DNA of 6,038 nucleotides from the NCBI GenBank assembly GCA_018224505.1, contig JAGTVD010000265.1, positions 1-6,038 of the forward strand, given 5' to 3'. Each line of letters starts with the position of its first letter. Positions within the stretch are counted from its first letter, which is position 1. This stretch comes from Desulfatitalea sp. (lineage in GTDB: Bacteria; Desulfobacterota; Desulfobacteria; Desulfobacterales; Desulfosarcinaceae). The notes under the pieces are model-generated. The model ran no database searches, had not been told where the DNA came from, and worked only from the letters and a program-made list of their open reading frames with translations. A program made the position numbers and the translations under genes. Of the stretch, positions 5,844-6,038 are shown one piece after another.

Positions 5844-6038
5844 AGTGAGTCCCGTGGGGTGATTAAATTTCATGCGGTTACGCACCAAAAACAAAGCACA
5901 GAATAAAATGACAGATTGCAGCAGATATCCAACGTGGCCGATGCCTATGCCCTGCGCCCGCCCCATAACGGCCCCTATGCGCCTGCACGCATTGCAGCAC
6001 CGAACCCTCCCGGCCCACCCCGCCTCCGTGCGAGAACA

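Larger units (their letters stand above)
5731..6038. other. Region upstream of iorA with no convincing gene
   Basis: These 308 bases hold the iorA leader and whatever lies before it. The part next to iorA (5761-5815) is GC-rich with a small possible stem (5785-5789 with 5796-5800). A 22-base imperfect palindrome sits at 5822-5843. A weak promoter can be read on the minus strand as TTGGTG, 17 bases, then TAATCA, between about 5887 and 5859; I do not trust it enough to list separately. From 5931 to the right edge the sequence becomes G/C-rich with internal repetition. Short frames cross it on both strands, including one starting at ATG 5908 on the plus strand and open to the edge, but none has a ribosome binding site or recognisable protein features. 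Confidence 0.6.

Noticed and set aside
5754..5966. 70-codon minus-strand frame upstream of iorA with a short hydrophobic stretch
   Set aside because: It has no ribosome binding site, spans both the G/C-rich tail and the dyad, and its hydrophobic part is too short and irregular to call a membrane protein.

Overview
The window looks like chromosome from an anaerobic, GC-rich proteobacterium, most likely of the former Deltaproteobacteria (Desulfosarcina/Desulfobacter-like). That assignment is an inference. It rests on an indolepyruvate:ferredoxin oxidoreductase of the two-subunit anaerobic type, a soluble FHA-GAF histidine kinase, and a DUF4124-type periplasmic protein. No 16S or other diagnostic marker is present. 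I see no mobile element, CRISPR array, tRNA or rRNA.

Layout, left to right. (1) Positions 1-77, minus strand, hold the first 25 codons of a gene running off the left edge. It has an excellent Shine-Dalgarno sequence, and its N-terminus resembles small heat-shock proteins (Hsp20). (2) Positions 78-388 are a divergent intergenic region that is very AT-rich between about 160 and 260. It carries a near-consensus sigma70 promoter facing right (TTGACA, 17 bp, GATAAT). (3) Positions 389-2074, plus strand, encode a soluble sensor kinase with FHA, GAF, histidine-acceptor and ATPase domains. (4) Positions 2075-2156 are a short convergent gap with a perfect 8-bp hairpin. (5) Positions 5730 down to 2157, minus strand, form a tightly packed three-gene unit: iorA, iorB and a secreted trypsin-like serine protease. 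iorA and iorB overlap by 4 bases (ATGA), and the protease starts 5 bases after the iorB stop. (6) Positions 5731-6038 are the iorA upstream region, with an imperfect 22-bp palindrome and a G/C-rich tail but no convincing gene.

IorA and IorB together oxidatively decarboxylate aryl-2-oxo acids such as indolepyruvate and phenylpyruvate to the acyl-CoA. Electrons pass to ferredoxin through iron-sulfur clusters at the IorA C-terminus. The exported protease has no obvious metabolic link to this reaction, yet the gene spacing suggests co-transcription and probably translational coupling. The kinase has no response regulator in the window, so its partner lies elsewhere.

Most notable points: (a) the protease has a roughly 110-residue charged, coiled-coil-like segment inserted between catalytic His123 and Asp260; (b) the first ferredoxin-type motif of IorA reads C-x2-H-x2-C-x5-CP, with His570 where a cluster cysteine is usual; (c) the kinase H-box reads H-N-x-x-N rather than H-E/D-x-x-N; (d) the protease gene is placed directly behind iorAB. 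None amounts to a demonstrated new system, but (a) and (d) together are the best lead.
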